Shown here: positions 7,727-17,597 of the stretch, in pieces
Layout: every line of letters begins with the position of its first letter
How positions within the stretch are numbered: the stretch's first letter is position 1
DNA from: Deltaproteobacteria bacterium RIFCSPHIGHO2_01_FULL_43_49
GTDB lineage: Bacteria > UBA10199 > SPLOWO2-01-44-7
Reading direction: 5' to 3'
Length of the DNA stretch: 64,000 bases
Assembly (NCBI GenBank): GCA_001798075.1
Contig: MGRG01000014.1
Span: 62,001-126,000, forward strand
Program-made: the position numbers and the translations under genes
Notes under the pieces: generated by a model
Databases searched by the model: none
Told to the model about the DNA's origin: nothing
The model's input: the letters and a program-made list of their open reading frames with translations, nothing else

Positions 7727-10005
7727 TCATTGTAGAATCCCCAGCGAAGGCTCGCACACTCAAGAAATACCTTGGGCGCAATTATCAAATCATGGCTTCC
7801 ATAGGCCATATCAAAGATCTTCCCAAAAGTAATTTAGGAGTCGATCTGGAAGATGATTTCAAACCGACCTATGAAATTATTCGTGGCAAATCAAAAGTGG
7901 TCAAAGAGATTGTGGAGGCGGCAAAGAAGGCAGATATTGTTTATTTAGCCCCCGACCCGGATAGAGAAGGGGAGGCCATCGCATGGCACATCTCTGAAGA
8001 AATAAAAAATAAAAAATCAAAAATAAAAAATAAAAACAGCACTCCGAAAATTTATCGGGCGATGTTCAATGAAATTACGGAACGGGCGGTAAAAGAGGCC
8101 ATCGCCAATCCCGTGGAGCTCAACTTAAATCTTTATGAAGCCCAACAAGCCCGTCGCATTTTGGATCGGCTGGTCGGCTATCAAATTAGCCCTTTATTGT
8201 GGAACAAGGTGCGCCGCGGTCTTTCGGCGGGAAGAGTTCAATCCGTTGCCGTTCGTGTTATTTGTGAAAGAGAAGCCGAAATTGATGCCTTCAAGTCTGC
8301 TGAATATTGGTCTCTGATTGCAAAATTGGAAGGGGGAACTCCCCCGCCTTTTAGTGCGAAACTTATCGGCACCGTTAAGGATGGCCCCTGGCAGAATGAT
8401 CCTAAAGGCGGAAAGATTCCTCTACCCAATCAAAAAATTGTTGATGAGATCGTTAAAAAAGTTCGAAATGGAAAATTTGCTTTAACAAAGGTTACCAAAA
8501 AAGAGCGCAAACGAAATCCTTTGCCACCCTTTATTACCAGCCAATTGCAGCAAGATGCCTCCAGAAAATTAGGCTTTACCGCCAAAAAAACGATGATGTT
8601 AGCCCAAAGACTCTATGAAGGAATCGATGTCGGACAAGAAGGGCCGGTCGGTTTGATTACCTACATGCGTACCGACTCAACACGAGTTGCCTCTCAGGCG
8701 TTGGACGCGGTGCGTGGTTATATTGTTCAGCAGTATGGGAAAGAACATCTCCCAGACCAAGCCAATTTTTACAAAAGCAAAAAAGGGGCGCAAGATGCCC
8801 ATGAGGCCATTCGTCCAACCATGCTCGATCATCCACCAGAAAAGATTGCCAGTTTCGTCGAGCCAGACATGCTTAAACTTTATGATTTGATTTGGAAGCG
8901 TTTTGTCGCGTCTCAAATGAAACCGGCGGAATATGATCAAACGACTTTTGATATTGAAGGGGGTAGTTATCTTTTCCGTGCCACCGGTTCGGTTTTGAAA
9001 TTTTCGGGTTACATGGCGGTCTATTTGGAATCCGAAGACGAAGAGACCAAACAAGAAGAAGATGGAGAGACACTTCCTGATTTGAAAGAAGGGGAGAGTT
9101 TAAAACTTCTCGATCTTGCACCAAAGCAACATTTTACAGAACCCCCGCCGCGCTACGGTGAAGCCTCTCTTGTGAAGGCCTTGGAAGAATTAGGGATTGG
9201 AAGACCCTCCACCTACGCCCAGATTTTAACCAACATCCAAGAAAAAGATTATGTGGTCAAAACGGAAGGGCGTTTTCAACCGACCTCTTTGGGGGTTTTG
9301 GTTAATGAATTGTTGGTGAAACATTTTCCAGGCATTTTGAATGTCCGCTTCACCGCGATGATGGAACAAGAATTGGATGAAGTCGAAGAGGGAAGTCGTA
9401 AATGGGTGGAAGCCTTGAGAGATTTTTACACTCCTTTTAAAGAAACCTTGGCTAAAGCCGAAGTGGAAATGAAAGACATCAAACGGATGCAAATTGAAAC
9501 GCATTTGAAATGTCGCGCTTGTGGGAATCTCCTGGTGATTCGTTGGGGACGACACGGAGAATTTTTGTCCTGTTCCACTTATCCGGAATGCAAGACAACG
9601 CATGAATTTATTCGTGATGATAAAGGGACTATTGTCATTCAAGAACAAGAAATAAAAGGGGAATGCGAAAAATGCAACGCCCCGTTGTTAGTCAAACGTG
9701 GTCGTTTCGGTCCGTTTTTAGCTTGTTCCCGATATCCTGAATGTAAATTTACGAAGGCAATTCCTGTTGGCGTGAATTGTCCAAAATGCAGTTCCGATCT
9801 GGTGCAACGCAGATCAAGACGCGGAAAAGTTTTCTACGGCTGTTCAAAATATCCCAATTGTGATTACGCAAGTTGGTATCGACCACTCCCCGAAGAGTGC
9901 CCTCAGTGTCATCATCCCTTTTTGATTGAAAAATATTCAAAAACGATCGGCGCTTTTATTGCCTGCCCGCAGAAGGAATGCGGTTACACACACGAACCGG
10001 AATAA
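7711..10005 (+). CDS. topA: DNA topoisomerase I (type IA)
   Basis: A 764-residue topoisomerase that relaxes negative supercoils. TOPRIM domain at the N-terminus (VIVESPAKARTLKKYLG, then APDPDREGEAIAWHI), active-site Tyr near residue 317 in GLITYMRTDSTRV. The C-terminus carries four Cys4 zinc-ribbon modules (CRACG, CEKCN, CPKCS and CPQCH starts). An unusual insertion, KNKKSKIKNKNSTPK, sits between the TOPRIM domain and FNEIT; its DNA is an A-rich run of taaaaa words like the intergenic AT-word repeats, so a repeat has been taken up in frame. Overlaps dprA by 16 bp. Confidence 0.97.
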   Translation: MPKSLVIVESPAKARTLKKYLGRNYQIMASIGHIKDLPKSNLGVDLEDDFKPTYEIIRGKSKVVKEIVEAAKKADIVYLAPDPDREGEAIAWHISEEIKNKKSKIKNKNSTPKIYRAMFNEITERAVKEAIANPVELNLNLYEAQQARRILDRLVGYQISPLLWNKVRRGLSAGRVQSVAVRVICEREAEIDAFKSAEYWSLIAKLEGGTPPPFSAKLIGTVKDGPWQNDPKGGKIPLPNQKIVDEIVKKVRNGKFALTKVTKKERKRNPLPPFITSQLQQDASRKLGFTAKKTMMLAQRLYEGIDVGQEGPVGLITYMRTDSTRVASQALDAVRGYIVQQYGKEHLPDQANFYKSKKGAQDAHEAIRPTMLDHPPEKIASFVEPDMLKLYDLIWKRFVASQMKPAEYDQTTFDIEGGSYLFRATGSVLKFSGYMAVYLESEDEETKQEEDGETLPDLKEGESLKLLDLAPKQHFTEPPPRYGEASLVKALEELGIGRPSTYAQILTNIQEKDYVVKTEGRFQPTSLGVLVNELLVKHFPGILNVRFTAMMEQELDEVEEGSRKWVEALRDFYTPFKETLAKAEVEMKDIKRMQIETHLKCRACGNLLVIRWGRHGEFLSCSTYPECKTTHEFIRDDKGTIVIQEQEIKGECEKCNAPLLVKRGRFGPFLACSRYPECKFTKAIPVGVNCPKCSSDLVQRRSRRGKVFYGCSKYPNCDYASWYRPLPEECPQCHHPFLIEKYSKTIGAFIACPQKECGYTHEPE

Positions 10006-10013
10006 AAGGTGAC

Positions 10014-10039
10014 TGAAAAAGTGGTGGGTGGCCCGCTAT
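10014..10039. repeat. REP family 2, reduced copy after topA
   Basis: A gaaaaag...GTGGGTGGCCCGC...tattttttc segment. It equals the 32.9 kb element with its central stem removed. The T-run after the GC-rich part could also help end topA transcription. Confidence 0.4.
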
Positions 10040-10044
10040 TTTTT

Positions 10045-10584
10045 CTACAACTTGATTTTGACTTGCCAATTTTTATCAACGACGAGTGTTAAATTGGCGG
10101 GGTATTGATTATCGGTTACTTTGAATTGTATTTTGGGATCTTTTGGTTTGGGTGGATTTTTAGTGGCGTCCTTATTGTTTGTCCAATAGAGTGTATAACT
10201 TCCATCTTTATTTTTTGTGAGCCAATAGTACCATTCCATTTTTTTGGAGTATTTGTCATCCTCTTTGGCTACGCTCACTTCAGTGGTTTGAGATCGCCAT
10301 TCATCCAGATGGGTAAAACGGACACCAATTGCAGCGAGTGGTTGTTCCCAAGCAATATCTCCTTTGATCGGTTTTGTTTCTTGTTTTCCTTCAACCAGTT
10401 TTTGAAGTCCTTCCATCGCACATTTTCTTATGTAGCCACATTGGCCAAACAAACCGGTCCTACCCAACAGTAGTTTTCTCAAATCTTGTTCAGAAAGATT
10501 TTGATCCCTCCTGATTTGGTCAATGTAACCGGAGCAGGTCTCGAGTTGGTCTTTAGGGCATATTTTGGATGCTATTGATGCCAT
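10045..10584 (-). CDS. Hypothetical protein, 179 residues
   Basis: No family recognised. The N-terminal half is helical and holds five cysteines (ICPKDQLETC and GQCGYIRKC); the C-terminal half alternates aromatic and polar residues and looks like beta-strands (WYYWLTKNKDGSYTLYWT). No signal peptide or membrane segment is visible. AAGGA lies 6 nt before the ATG. A promoter-leader module shared with the 20.6 kb surface-protein gene lies upstream on the same strand, which suggests this gene belongs to the same expression group. It converges on topA with a 39 bp gap. Confidence 0.65.
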   Translation of the reverse strand: MASIASKICPKDQLETCSGYIDQIRRDQNLSEQDLRKLLLGRTGLFGQCGYIRKCAMEGLQKLVEGKQETKPIKGDIAWEQPLAAIGVRFTHLDEWRSQTTEVSVAKEDDKYSKKMEWYYWLTKNKDGSYTLYWTNNKDATKNPPKPKDPKIQFKVTDNQYPANLTLVVDKNWQVKIKL

Positions 10585-10664
10585 CTACTATCCTTGTCCT
10601 TTTCGCGCTATTGTACTCCGCAAATTCTTCGAATTTGCTTCGCGGGTTGGCAAAGCCAACCCTT

Positions 10665-10772
10665 GACTCGCGCTCCAAGGACTTCCTCGGTCACCCCGCC
10701 TTTGGCGGGGTTCCCGACCTCGGTCGTCGCCTCTATTGTTGTTATCGGTAAGTTCTTAAAAAAGTTGCTTAC
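10665..10772 (-). promoter_or_regulatory. Promoter-leader module (copy A), sigma28-like promoter plus GC-rich leader hairpin
   Basis: Read on the minus strand: GTAAGCAAC, 14 nt, ACCGATAA, then a leader with GACCGAGGTC, a CCCCGCC/GGCGGGG hairpin and CCGAGGAAGTCC. The same order of blocks occurs at 20431-20550 upstream of another gene. ACCGATAA is close to the sigma28 -10 consensus GCCGATAA. The assignment to sigma28 is inference; the repetition is seen directly. Confidence 0.55.
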
Positions 10773-10776
10773 GGTT

Positions 10777-10834
10777 AGGGGACGTTCCCCCGGATTTTTG
10801 ACACCACCGTCAAAATTTTGGGGGAACGTCCCCT
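10777..10834. repeat. REP family 1, long nested form
   Basis: Outer arms AGGGGACGTTCCCC and GGGGAACGTCCCCT enclose an inner palindrome TTTTGAC-ACCACC-GTCAAAA. The copy at 44031 has the same outer arms and the same loop orientation, but the A/T flanks of the inner stem are exchanged left for right. Confidence 0.9.
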
Positions 10835-10898
10835 CTGGTTGGCGGGGTGCGTCATGACGGACGCAACTAATTTGCGGTAGAGCCGAATAAGAGGCTAG

Positions 10899-12914
10899 AT
10901 GAAGAAGTGGCTCCTATTTATCTTATTGGGTGTTGGTTTAACAGCCAGGGCCGAGATTTGTACTGTCACACTTCCACAAGAATTTTCCAAACAGCTGGAA
11001 GCCCTCAATCGAGGCGAATGCCAAAACGAAGAAAAGACAAATGTTTTGCGTTTCGAGCATTCTATGGATGTCTACTTGGATAAACCTGTTTTATTGGATG
11101 CACAACAAATTCCTCATCATATTTTTGCCAAAGAAGGCCTAACCGTTCAATTTTTGGGCTCCCCTTCTTTCGGCAAACAGAGTGCCTGGGCCATCAAGGG
11201 TTCCAATGTGATTTTAGAAAATGTTATCTTCAGAGATTTTCCAGGAAGTGCATTGCTCGTTGAGGCTAACGACGTCATTTTAAAAAATTTAAAAGTTTTT
11301 AACAACGGTTTCAATGGCATTGTCATCACGGATGCCAATTGGCCCGATTCTTGTAGCGCAACGTTTCCCAGTGGGCATGCTAAAAATGTCATTTTGGAAA
11401 ATAACGAAATTCATCATAACGGAAGTGCCGAGTGGGTTTCGTATCTTTGTTCCGACGTTCCGAGTGGCCTTCCAGAATCTTTCTTGTGTAAGGCTCATGA
11501 CAAATCTTTAAGTGAAGAGCCGTTAGCCTATGCCGGCTACGGTGTTGTGGTCGATGGTTATCAAGTCGTTATTGAAAAAGGCTCTATTCATCACAATGCC
11601 AACGAAGGGATTTTACTCAATAGCACTTCGGCACCGTATCTTTGCAGAAAAAATGAAACCACGATGAATCCTGTTGAAATGTTGCACACCGTTTTGGTCT
11701 CCGAGACATCCATTTATGAAAATGCCATTTCACAGTCAAAAAAGGGAATTCGAGTTTTTGGGCCGGCCTTTCCAAGGCCAGAAAAATTAGTTGCAACGAT
11801 TGATGAATTTGGCGACTTGACTGTTTCGGGTTCTGTGCCGCTTTCCAATGATGGGCCTTGGAGCCTTGGTTGGGTTAGCCCTACACATCTTCAAATAGAG
11901 GTTTTTTCGGCAAAAAAATCAGAGGAAGAACAAAAGAAATCAGACGAAGAACAAGGAAAGGTTTTTTTAGGCAAAGCCGCCAAAGTCGAGAAAAATGGTT
12001 TCTTCAAAATAGGGTTCAAAAAAGAGAATTTGCCAAAGGAAGTAGAGGCTGTGACGGCAATCGCATCTGACAAGGTTTTAGGAATTTCTTCCAGTTTTTC
12101 AGAAGTTGCAGTGGTCGGAGGGGCGATTGATGGAGGCGAAGATACTCCCACTAAAGAAGAAGAGCCAAAAAAAGAAGAAGAACCCCACGTCCCGACAGAT
12201 CCCAATGTTGATTCCGATAATGATGGGCTCTCCGACAGCTTAGAAGTGGCTTGCAAAACCGATCCGACTCGCAGCAATTTTAAAAAGGTAAAAGTTTTAG
12301 ATCCCACCAACCCCGATTCCGATGACGATGGACTAAAAGATGGCGAGGAGGATGCCAATCACAACGGCTGGCTCGATTTTAATGAGACCGATCCAACGAT
12401 TGGCGACACCGATAAAGATAGCCTGTCCGATAGTCTTGAAGGAAATTTGGACAACGACGAAGATGGTTTTGTCGATTTTGATTTATCGCGATTGAACAAC
12501 GGCGAAAATTGCTCGCCTCCTGTAGATAAAAATGATTTGGATTGCGATGAACTAAAAAATGCTCGTGACGATGATTCTGACAATGATAGTTGTCTAGATA
12601 ATGAAGAGGGCCTTAAAGATACCAACGAAGATGAAATTTTAGATGCGTGGCAAGCCTCTATTAAATCTTGTATGGTTTCTAAAGCACCTTCAACAACTCC
12701 TTCGGTTGGTGGAACACCTTCATCCGGAACTCCCAGCGAATCTCCGGAGGTAACCTCAACTTCTGCAGAAGTCCTACCGACAAGGGGTGGCGGGTTTTGT
12801 CAGCTAACAAAGCAGGCTGTTCACACTAGAACCCACGAGGGCATGGGTTGGATGCTGCTTTTAATAGTATTTTATTGGACGTTGATTCGGTCTGTTGTGA
12901 CTTCTTCTAAATAA
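10899..12914 (+). CDS. Secreted beta-helix and TSP3-repeat protein with C-terminal GGG-C/TM tail
   Basis: A 671-residue exported protein. Signal peptide MKKWLLFILLGVGLTARA. Residues about 90-260 form a right-handed parallel beta-helix region (NVILENVIFRDF, DVILKNLKVFNNGFNGIVI, VVIEKGSIHHNANEGI). Residues about 430-580 carry Asp-rich calcium-binding TSP3-type repeats (DSDNDGLSDSLE, DSDDDGLKDGEE). After a Ser/Thr/Pro linker the protein ends in RGGGFC, a spacer, a hydrophobic segment (WMLLLIVFYWTLI) and a short tail, matching the ends of the 20.6 kb and 53.6 kb proteins. GAGG precedes the ATG. Its last 43 bp overlap the convergent giant gene. Probably cell-surface attached; function unknown. Confidence 0.88.
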   Translation: MKKWLLFILLGVGLTARAEICTVTLPQEFSKQLEALNRGECQNEEKTNVLRFEHSMDVYLDKPVLLDAQQIPHHIFAKEGLTVQFLGSPSFGKQSAWAIKGSNVILENVIFRDFPGSALLVEANDVILKNLKVFNNGFNGIVITDANWPDSCSATFPSGHAKNVILENNEIHHNGSAEWVSYLCSDVPSGLPESFLCKAHDKSLSEEPLAYAGYGVVVDGYQVVIEKGSIHHNANEGILLNSTSAPYLCRKNETTMNPVEMLHTVLVSETSIYENAISQSKKGIRVFGPAFPRPEKLVATIDEFGDLTVSGSVPLSNDGPWSLGWVSPTHLQIEVFSAKKSEEEQKKSDEEQGKVFLGKAAKVEKNGFFKIGFKKENLPKEVEAVTAIASDKVLGISSSFSEVAVVGGAIDGGEDTPTKEEEPKKEEEPHVPTDPNVDSDNDGLSDSLEVACKTDPTRSNFKKVKVLDPTNPDSDDDGLKDGEEDANHNGWLDFNETDPTIGDTDKDSLSDSLEGNLDNDEDGFVDFDLSRLNNGENCSPPVDKNDLDCDELKNARDDDSDNDSCLDNEEGLKDTNEDEILDAWQASIKSCMVSKAPSTTPSVGGTPSSGTPSESPEVTSTSAEVLPTRGGGFCQLTKQAVHTRTHEGMGWMLLLIVFYWTLIRSVVTSSK

Positions 12915-15900
12915 GCGCCGACTGAAATTCCAAAATATCCAAGATTTTTCTCCAGCTCACCCGTGGGTACCTTTTCAATAGTGGTAATCGAAGTGAAATT
13001 AAGGCAGCCTTGCCACAAGCCTTTGCTGACACAAGCTTCCACTCTGGGAAGACCAAAGTTAGCATGCAATTGTGTACCAGGATTGTAGCCGGCATTAACC
13101 AAAGAGGCCTGGAGTGATGCATCCCACGAAGAATTCAAAAGTAGAAGATGCTTTAAACTAATACCCAGACCCGCTTCAACTTCAGCCAATGGCCCAGAGG
13201 TAAACCCAAGGTTGGCACCACCGAAGAGAAACAAGCCGTTGGCAGTTGGGCCCCAGCCTGCAAGCGGATACCATTGTGCAGAGGCATTTAGCTGTCCACC
13301 CCAACCATCTGCTGTTTCCAATTTGCGCTCACTTTTTTTGCCCGCCTCTGCATGGAAGACAGTTGCCTCTGACGAAGAACGCCCACCCAATGGCGGGGGT
13401 GTCAGACTGTAATGATTCCAGGGTGTCGCACTAATGCCAAATTTCGCACCCCATCTTCTGTGATGATATTGATCGGCAACACGTTGGTTGTACTGGATTT
13501 GTAATATTTCATCTCGCTCTGGGGCAGTATCGAATGTCAATGCTTTGCGTTTTCCTGGCTCGTCAATAATCATTACATTACCCTCTTTGATTTCTCTCTC
13601 ACCGGTTGGTACCGTCAAAGAGCGCCATGGAGATACACCATAGATAACATCCTTATTGATTGGAGTGATTTCTACATCCCGTTCAAATTCTGCAAAGGCT
13701 TCGGAACCATCAGGAAGCGTTCCCTTGCTTTGAAATGTTTGCTTGCTCCCCTTGCGAATGATATCGGTTTGTACCGAGAGCATGGGCTTATATGTTTTTC
13801 CATCCACTGTTTGATACCATTTCAGTTCAGGGGCCCCCTCAAAAACTCCTGCAGCACTCATTTTGTCAAAAAGGTCGTCATCTGTTTTGAAAATATAGAT
13901 TTCTTTGTCACGTCTGGTAAAACCTACTTGATTGCCTGTCTCTGCAGGAATGTCTGTAACTGGTTCACCAGAAGAAGTTTCGATAGGCACTCTCCATATC
14001 CATTTTTCACCAGTCCAATATTTAATGGCTCCGGCTGAAACTTTTGCAGACTCCATGAGTGCCATGAGTCGGCTATCCCCTTCTTCGGGATTATTTTTGT
14101 CACAGGCTAAAAATTCTCCTTTCCCTGCCGGGAGGTTAAAAGGAGTCCCTGTAGCATCACAGGGGATTCTTGAGGCTTTCCTTTTGCCGTTACGAGCAAT
14201 AACCGAAAGGTCTGTTTTGGTCGGTTTCGGCTTTTTTGGAACCAAAAGTTCCCCTATTTTTGTTTTAACCAATTCTAAAAGCTTTGGATTGACATCTTTG
14301 TCACTGACTTCTGCATCGATAGGAACGGCATCCCAGAATTTTCCTGTCCAATAAACGATGAGACCTACGTCATTCTCAGAACGGAAAGATTTTTTAGCTG
14401 AGGGCTGACTGACTTTCCCTCTGTCGGCAAGTTGCCAACTCCAATCCCAACTGTTTGCTGCTGCGTTCGCTTTTGCTTCAAAAAGAATTTTGGCGGCGAG
14501 CTTGCCTTGAGCATTATTACAGACATAGGTGACTTTATAGCTGTCGGCTTCTTTGCGAAGCGTGTTTTGGACAACATCTCCCCTTGTGACAACTATTTCT
14601 TTGTTATCTTTGCTGGGGATCAAAACAAAGACTTGTGGGGAGTGAGGATCGGACAAAAGAAATGTTTTATCAGGCTCTATTTTTTTTGCTGCTGCGGGTG
14701 CGGCGGCTTTGGGTGGTTCTGCTTTTGCAACCCAGGTTCTTCTTTCCTTTTTCACAATGATATCTAAACCGGGTTCCAAGCTTTTATAAGCCCCCGTACC
14801 AATTTTGAATTTCCAACGAGTCCATGTCTCTGTGGCATTTTCATAATCGGAGGCAATGACAACTCTTGTTGCAGCGGTAGTATCACAACTAAACGAAGCA
14901 TTGCGGTTTGTTTCATTGATGTCATCTCTGATTGTGGGGCAGGCCACACGACTGCCGTCTGATTTTTGCAAGTAAACTTTTGGAAGTTCTGGTGGTTGAG
15001 GAATGCTCTTTGGAGGAGTACTAGTTTTAACTGCCTCAACGATAGCTGCTCCCAGGGAACCGGTTCCTGCATCGGTTTTTGCTGTTGCAGGTTCTTCGCT
15101 AGCTGTTGCAGCTTCTCTGGGTCCGAGGCCTGGCCCAGGGACTTCCGGACCACCATCAGGTTGGGCGGTCACTACTGGAGTTCCCGCATCAGGGCTGGAG
15201 GTAGAACTTGTAGGCTCATCAAGTGGCAGGTCGTCTAAATCCCAATCTAGAGGTTCTATTGGACCCGCATCAGGAGCGGACTCGGGCGTTGCTGACGCCA
15301 CTGTGGTTGGGGTCGATGATGTCGGGGCAGCTCCAGCATCTGCTGTTGGCCCTTCGATTGTAGCTGGTTTTGCATCTGGAGTTGTGACTGCAACCGGTTC
15401 TGGTGTTGGTTCAGCAACTGGCTTTGGCTCTTCTTCCTTCCCCGGTTCTTCAGCGGGTTTCAACATTGCAGCCAATTCGGCAGCATCCTTCTTTCTTTCT
15501 TCAGCTTTTGCCAGCGCTTCTGCTTCGGCCGCCTTTTTCTCTTCAGCGATACGCTTTTGCTCTTCTTCCGCTTTACGTTTTTCCTCTGCCTCAGCTGCTT
15601 TAGCTTCTTCACGCAATCTTTTTTCTTCTTCTTTGGCCAACCTTTTTGCCTCGGCTCTGGCTTTTTGAATTCCTTCCAAAGAAATTTGCGCTTCTTTGCT
15701 CTCCGCACTGTTTGCTCCTGAAATTTTCTGAACTGCTTGTGCTGCTTCTTCCCTTAAGCGTTGGTTTTTACTTTCATCTTTATGAAGAGCACTCAAAACT
15801 TCCAGAGCACTTTTGGCTTTCCTATTGCCGAGAGCATTCACCGTTGCTTCTAAAATGATAGGCACAAATTTTGTTTCCTTTATGATTTGAATAAGAGCTT

Positions 15901-17452
15901 GATTTGCCTCTTCACCCGGAATCGCTCCCAACCCATTCTGGATTAATTTTGATGCAACGGGTAGATCTTTAAGTTCCTCAGGGTTTAGTGAAGCAATTTT
16001 TGCAACGATCGGTTTGACGGAAAGCGCTCCGAGTTTAACAAGTGTTTTCTCGGCCTCTTTGGATTTTTTGGCGTCTTCACCGGTAAGGTCTGCGATCAAG
16101 CCATCAAAATCGGGCTTGGGAATGAGATCGAATTTTCTTCCCCCCTTTTCAATAAAGAGGAGCCCTTTTTCGGCATTGGCTAACGAGAGCGTTTTTGCAT
16201 TAAATGTATCAATTTTTATTTGCCAATCTGGCCACTTGTTTGTTTTTTGGTCGCGAGTTGTTTCCAATATAACGGTAATCGCCGGTTTTTCAACCCCTTC
16301 AAGCGGGGGGAGTCCTAGATCGATTTGTTTTTCAGGACAATTGAAAATTTTATAGCGTTCATCATCATTTGTAACGGTTGGCTTTGACTGGGGTCTTGGA
16401 CCTTCACAGGCTTCAAAGGTTCCATCGTCTTTCATGACAACAATTTCTGGAAACTTAGGCCCAGGGGCAGGGGGAGGGGGTGGCGGAGCTTGCTTAAACC
16501 AATTTTGCAAAACTCCTTTCGCCTTTGAAGCGAAAGCCTGTGCATTTTCTTCATCTTTATTTGCTTGGAATTTAATTGTTTTGCCGGCAGGGCTTTCTAA
16601 AAATTTTGTTTTAGCCTTTTCTGGATCCCTTTCCTGCATGATCAGCACCAAGCGTGGCAAAATTATTTCTTCTTCAGGGCTTTCCCCGCTTGGATCTAAA
16701 GCCATCATAACTGCTACTACGTTGCGATAACTTTCATAAAGATTTTTGCTGACTGTTGCAATTCGGTCATTAAGCAGGCGTTTGCCTTTTGGATCAATGA
16801 CTAATGGCGTTGATTTTATATCGGGTACAATCTTTTTTTCTCCATCTATTGCAACCAGTCGTTGCAGCCAATTAATTTCCTTATGGGCCGTTTTATTTTC
16901 TTCTACAAAGTCTTGAACCGCTTTCAAGACATTTTTTGGGTTATTCGAAGGTTTTTGAATTACTGGGTATTGAAAAGCTTTCTCAAAGGCGGAAATAATC
17001 ATTCGGACTTGTTCTTCAGTTAACTTTTCCGAGGTAAAAAAGGTTTCTTCTAAAGGTGCTTCCGTGTTTTCTCCAGTCGGAAGGTTTAATGTAAATCTCA
17101 ATGTGCTTTCATCGAGAAATTTCTTAATAACCCCCGGAGCACTGAAAACCTGACCCTGAGTACGATCGATGACTGCTTCTGGAATTTTTTCAGAGCGACT
17201 TCTTCCTATGAAATCTTTTTCTTCTAACGGTTGCCAGGGCTTTAACGGTTCTTCAGTTTTTTTCCCCTTTGTAGTAGGGCTTCCGGATCTTGTTGGAGCT
17301 TGAGGTGCAAGAGCCAATAAAATGGGTTTTTTTGACACTTCAACGTATTCATCTTTCGCAAAAGGTTGCTGTTGTGCAGGCGTATCATAAGTAGGTCGTT
17401 CAGCCTGACAGTTTGAGCCCGGTTTGTTTGGATCGCACGGTCTAATAGCCAT
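12872..17452 (-). CDS. Giant (1526-residue) HEAT-repeat, coiled-coil and barrel-like protein
   Basis: I choose the internal ATG at 17452 (MAIRPCDPNKPG) because the promoter-like element lies between it and the ORF-track start at 17545. No signal peptide is visible. Order of parts: a mixed N-terminal region, HEAT-like helical pairs (about 450-585), a long Lys/Glu/Ala coiled coil (about 590-660), a Pro/Ala/Thr linker with repeated PDAG motifs (about 665-820), further beta-rich repeats built around SDGSRVACP-like segments, and a final 150 residues that read like outer-membrane beta-strands (GLFLFGGANLGFTSGPLAEVEAGLGISL). The SKxLWQGC and similar motifs suggest repeated domains. Role unknown; a link between cytoplasm or periplasm and outer membrane is speculative. 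Confidence 0.8.
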   Translation of the reverse strand: MAIRPCDPNKPGSNCQAERPTYDTPAQQQPFAKDEYVEVSKKPILLALAPQAPTRSGSPTTKGKKTEEPLKPWQPLEEKDFIGRSRSEKIPEAVIDRTQGQVFSAPGVIKKFLDESTLRFTLNLPTGENTEAPLEETFFTSEKLTEEQVRMIISAFEKAFQYPVIQKPSNNPKNVLKAVQDFVEENKTAHKEINWLQRLVAIDGEKKIVPDIKSTPLVIDPKGKRLLNDRIATVSKNLYESYRNVVAVMMALDPSGESPEEEIILPRLVLIMQERDPEKAKTKFLESPAGKTIKFQANKDEENAQAFASKAKGVLQNWFKQAPPPPPPAPGPKFPEIVVMKDDGTFEACEGPRPQSKPTVTNDDERYKIFNCPEKQIDLGLPPLEGVEKPAITVILETTRDQKTNKWPDWQIKIDTFNAKTLSLANAEKGLLFIEKGGRKFDLIPKPDFDGLIADLTGEDAKKSKEAEKTLVKLGALSVKPIVAKIASLNPEELKDLPVASKLIQNGLGAIPGEEANQALIQIIKETKFVPIILEATVNALGNRKAKSALEVLSALHKDESKNQRLREEAAQAVQKISGANSAESKEAQISLEGIQKARAEAKRLAKEEEKRLREEAKAAEAEEKRKAEEEQKRIAEEKKAAEAEALAKAEERKKDAAELAAMLKPAEEPGKEEEPKPVAEPTPEPVAVTTPDAKPATIEGPTADAGAAPTSSTPTTVASATPESAPDAGPIEPLDWDLDDLPLDEPTSSTSSPDAGTPVVTAQPDGGPEVPGPGLGPREAATASEEPATAKTDAGTGSLGAAIVEAVKTSTPPKSIPQPPELPKVYLQKSDGSRVACPTIRDDINETNRNASFSCDTTAATRVVIASDYENATETWTRWKFKIGTGAYKSLEPGLDIIVKKERRTWVAKAEPPKAAAPAAAKKIEPDKTFLLSDPHSPQVFVLIPSKDNKEIVVTRGDVVQNTLRKEADSYKVTYVCNNAQGKLAAKILFEAKANAAANSWDWSWQLADRGKVSQPSAKKSFRSENDVGLIVYWTGKFWDAVPIDAEVSDKDVNPKLLELVKTKIGELLVPKKPKPTKTDLSVIARNGKRKASRIPCDATGTPFNLPAGKGEFLACDKNNPEEGDSRLMALMESAKVSAGAIKYWTGEKWIWRVPIETSSGEPVTDIPAETGNQVGFTRRDKEIYIFKTDDDLFDKMSAAGVFEGAPELKWYQTVDGKTYKPMLSVQTDIIRKGSKQTFQSKGTLPDGSEAFAEFERDVEITPINKDVIYGVSPWRSLTVPTGEREIKEGNVMIIDEPGKRKALTFDTAPERDEILQIQYNQRVADQYHHRRWGAKFGISATPWNHYSLTPPPLGGRSSSEATVFHAEAGKKSERKLETADGWGGQLNASAQWYPLAGWGPTANGLFLFGGANLGFTSGPLAEVEAGLGISLKHLLLLNSSWDASLQASLVNAGYNPGTQLHANFGLPRVEACVSKGLWQGCLNFTSITTIEKVPTGELEKNLGYFGISVGAYLEEVTTDRINVQ

Positions 17453-17480
17453 AAAAAATAGTATGCTCCCTCTATAGTTA

Positions 17481-17510
17481 TTATCGGGTTTCGTCAAAAA
17501 AAGTTGCTTG
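17481..17510 (-). promoter_or_regulatory. Sigma28-like promoter element upstream of the giant gene
   Basis: On the minus strand CAAGCAAC, 14 nt, CCCGATAA, about 28 bp before the ATG. It shows the same two blocks and the same 14-nt spacing as the elements at 10742 and 20431, but lacks the GC-rich leader. An alternative reading is a sigma70 promoter with TTGACG and TATAGA. Confidence 0.45.
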
Positions 17511-17597
17511 CCCGCCACAAATATTTTGGCGGGTAAGCCCGCCATGTAGTAATGGAGGGCTTAAAAAAGACGGTTTTAATTAAACTGTCGAATAGAC

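Larger units (their letters stand above)
10585..10898. other. Divergent intergenic region filled with hairpin elements
   Basis: Contents in order: GCAAATTC/GAATTTGC hairpin (10619-10638), GGGTTGGC/GCCAACCC hairpin (10644-10662), the minus-strand promoter-leader module (10665-10772), the long form of REP family 1 (10777-10834), and TGCGTC/GACGCA (10847-10865) shortly before the plus-strand gene. The short ORFs in the track here are artefacts of these repeats. Confidence 0.7.

Noticed and set aside
15003-15668. 221-residue plus-strand ORF rich in Ala and Ser
   Set aside because: It is the antisense shadow of the coiled-coil and PDAG linker of the giant minus-strand gene; its composition is explained by that.
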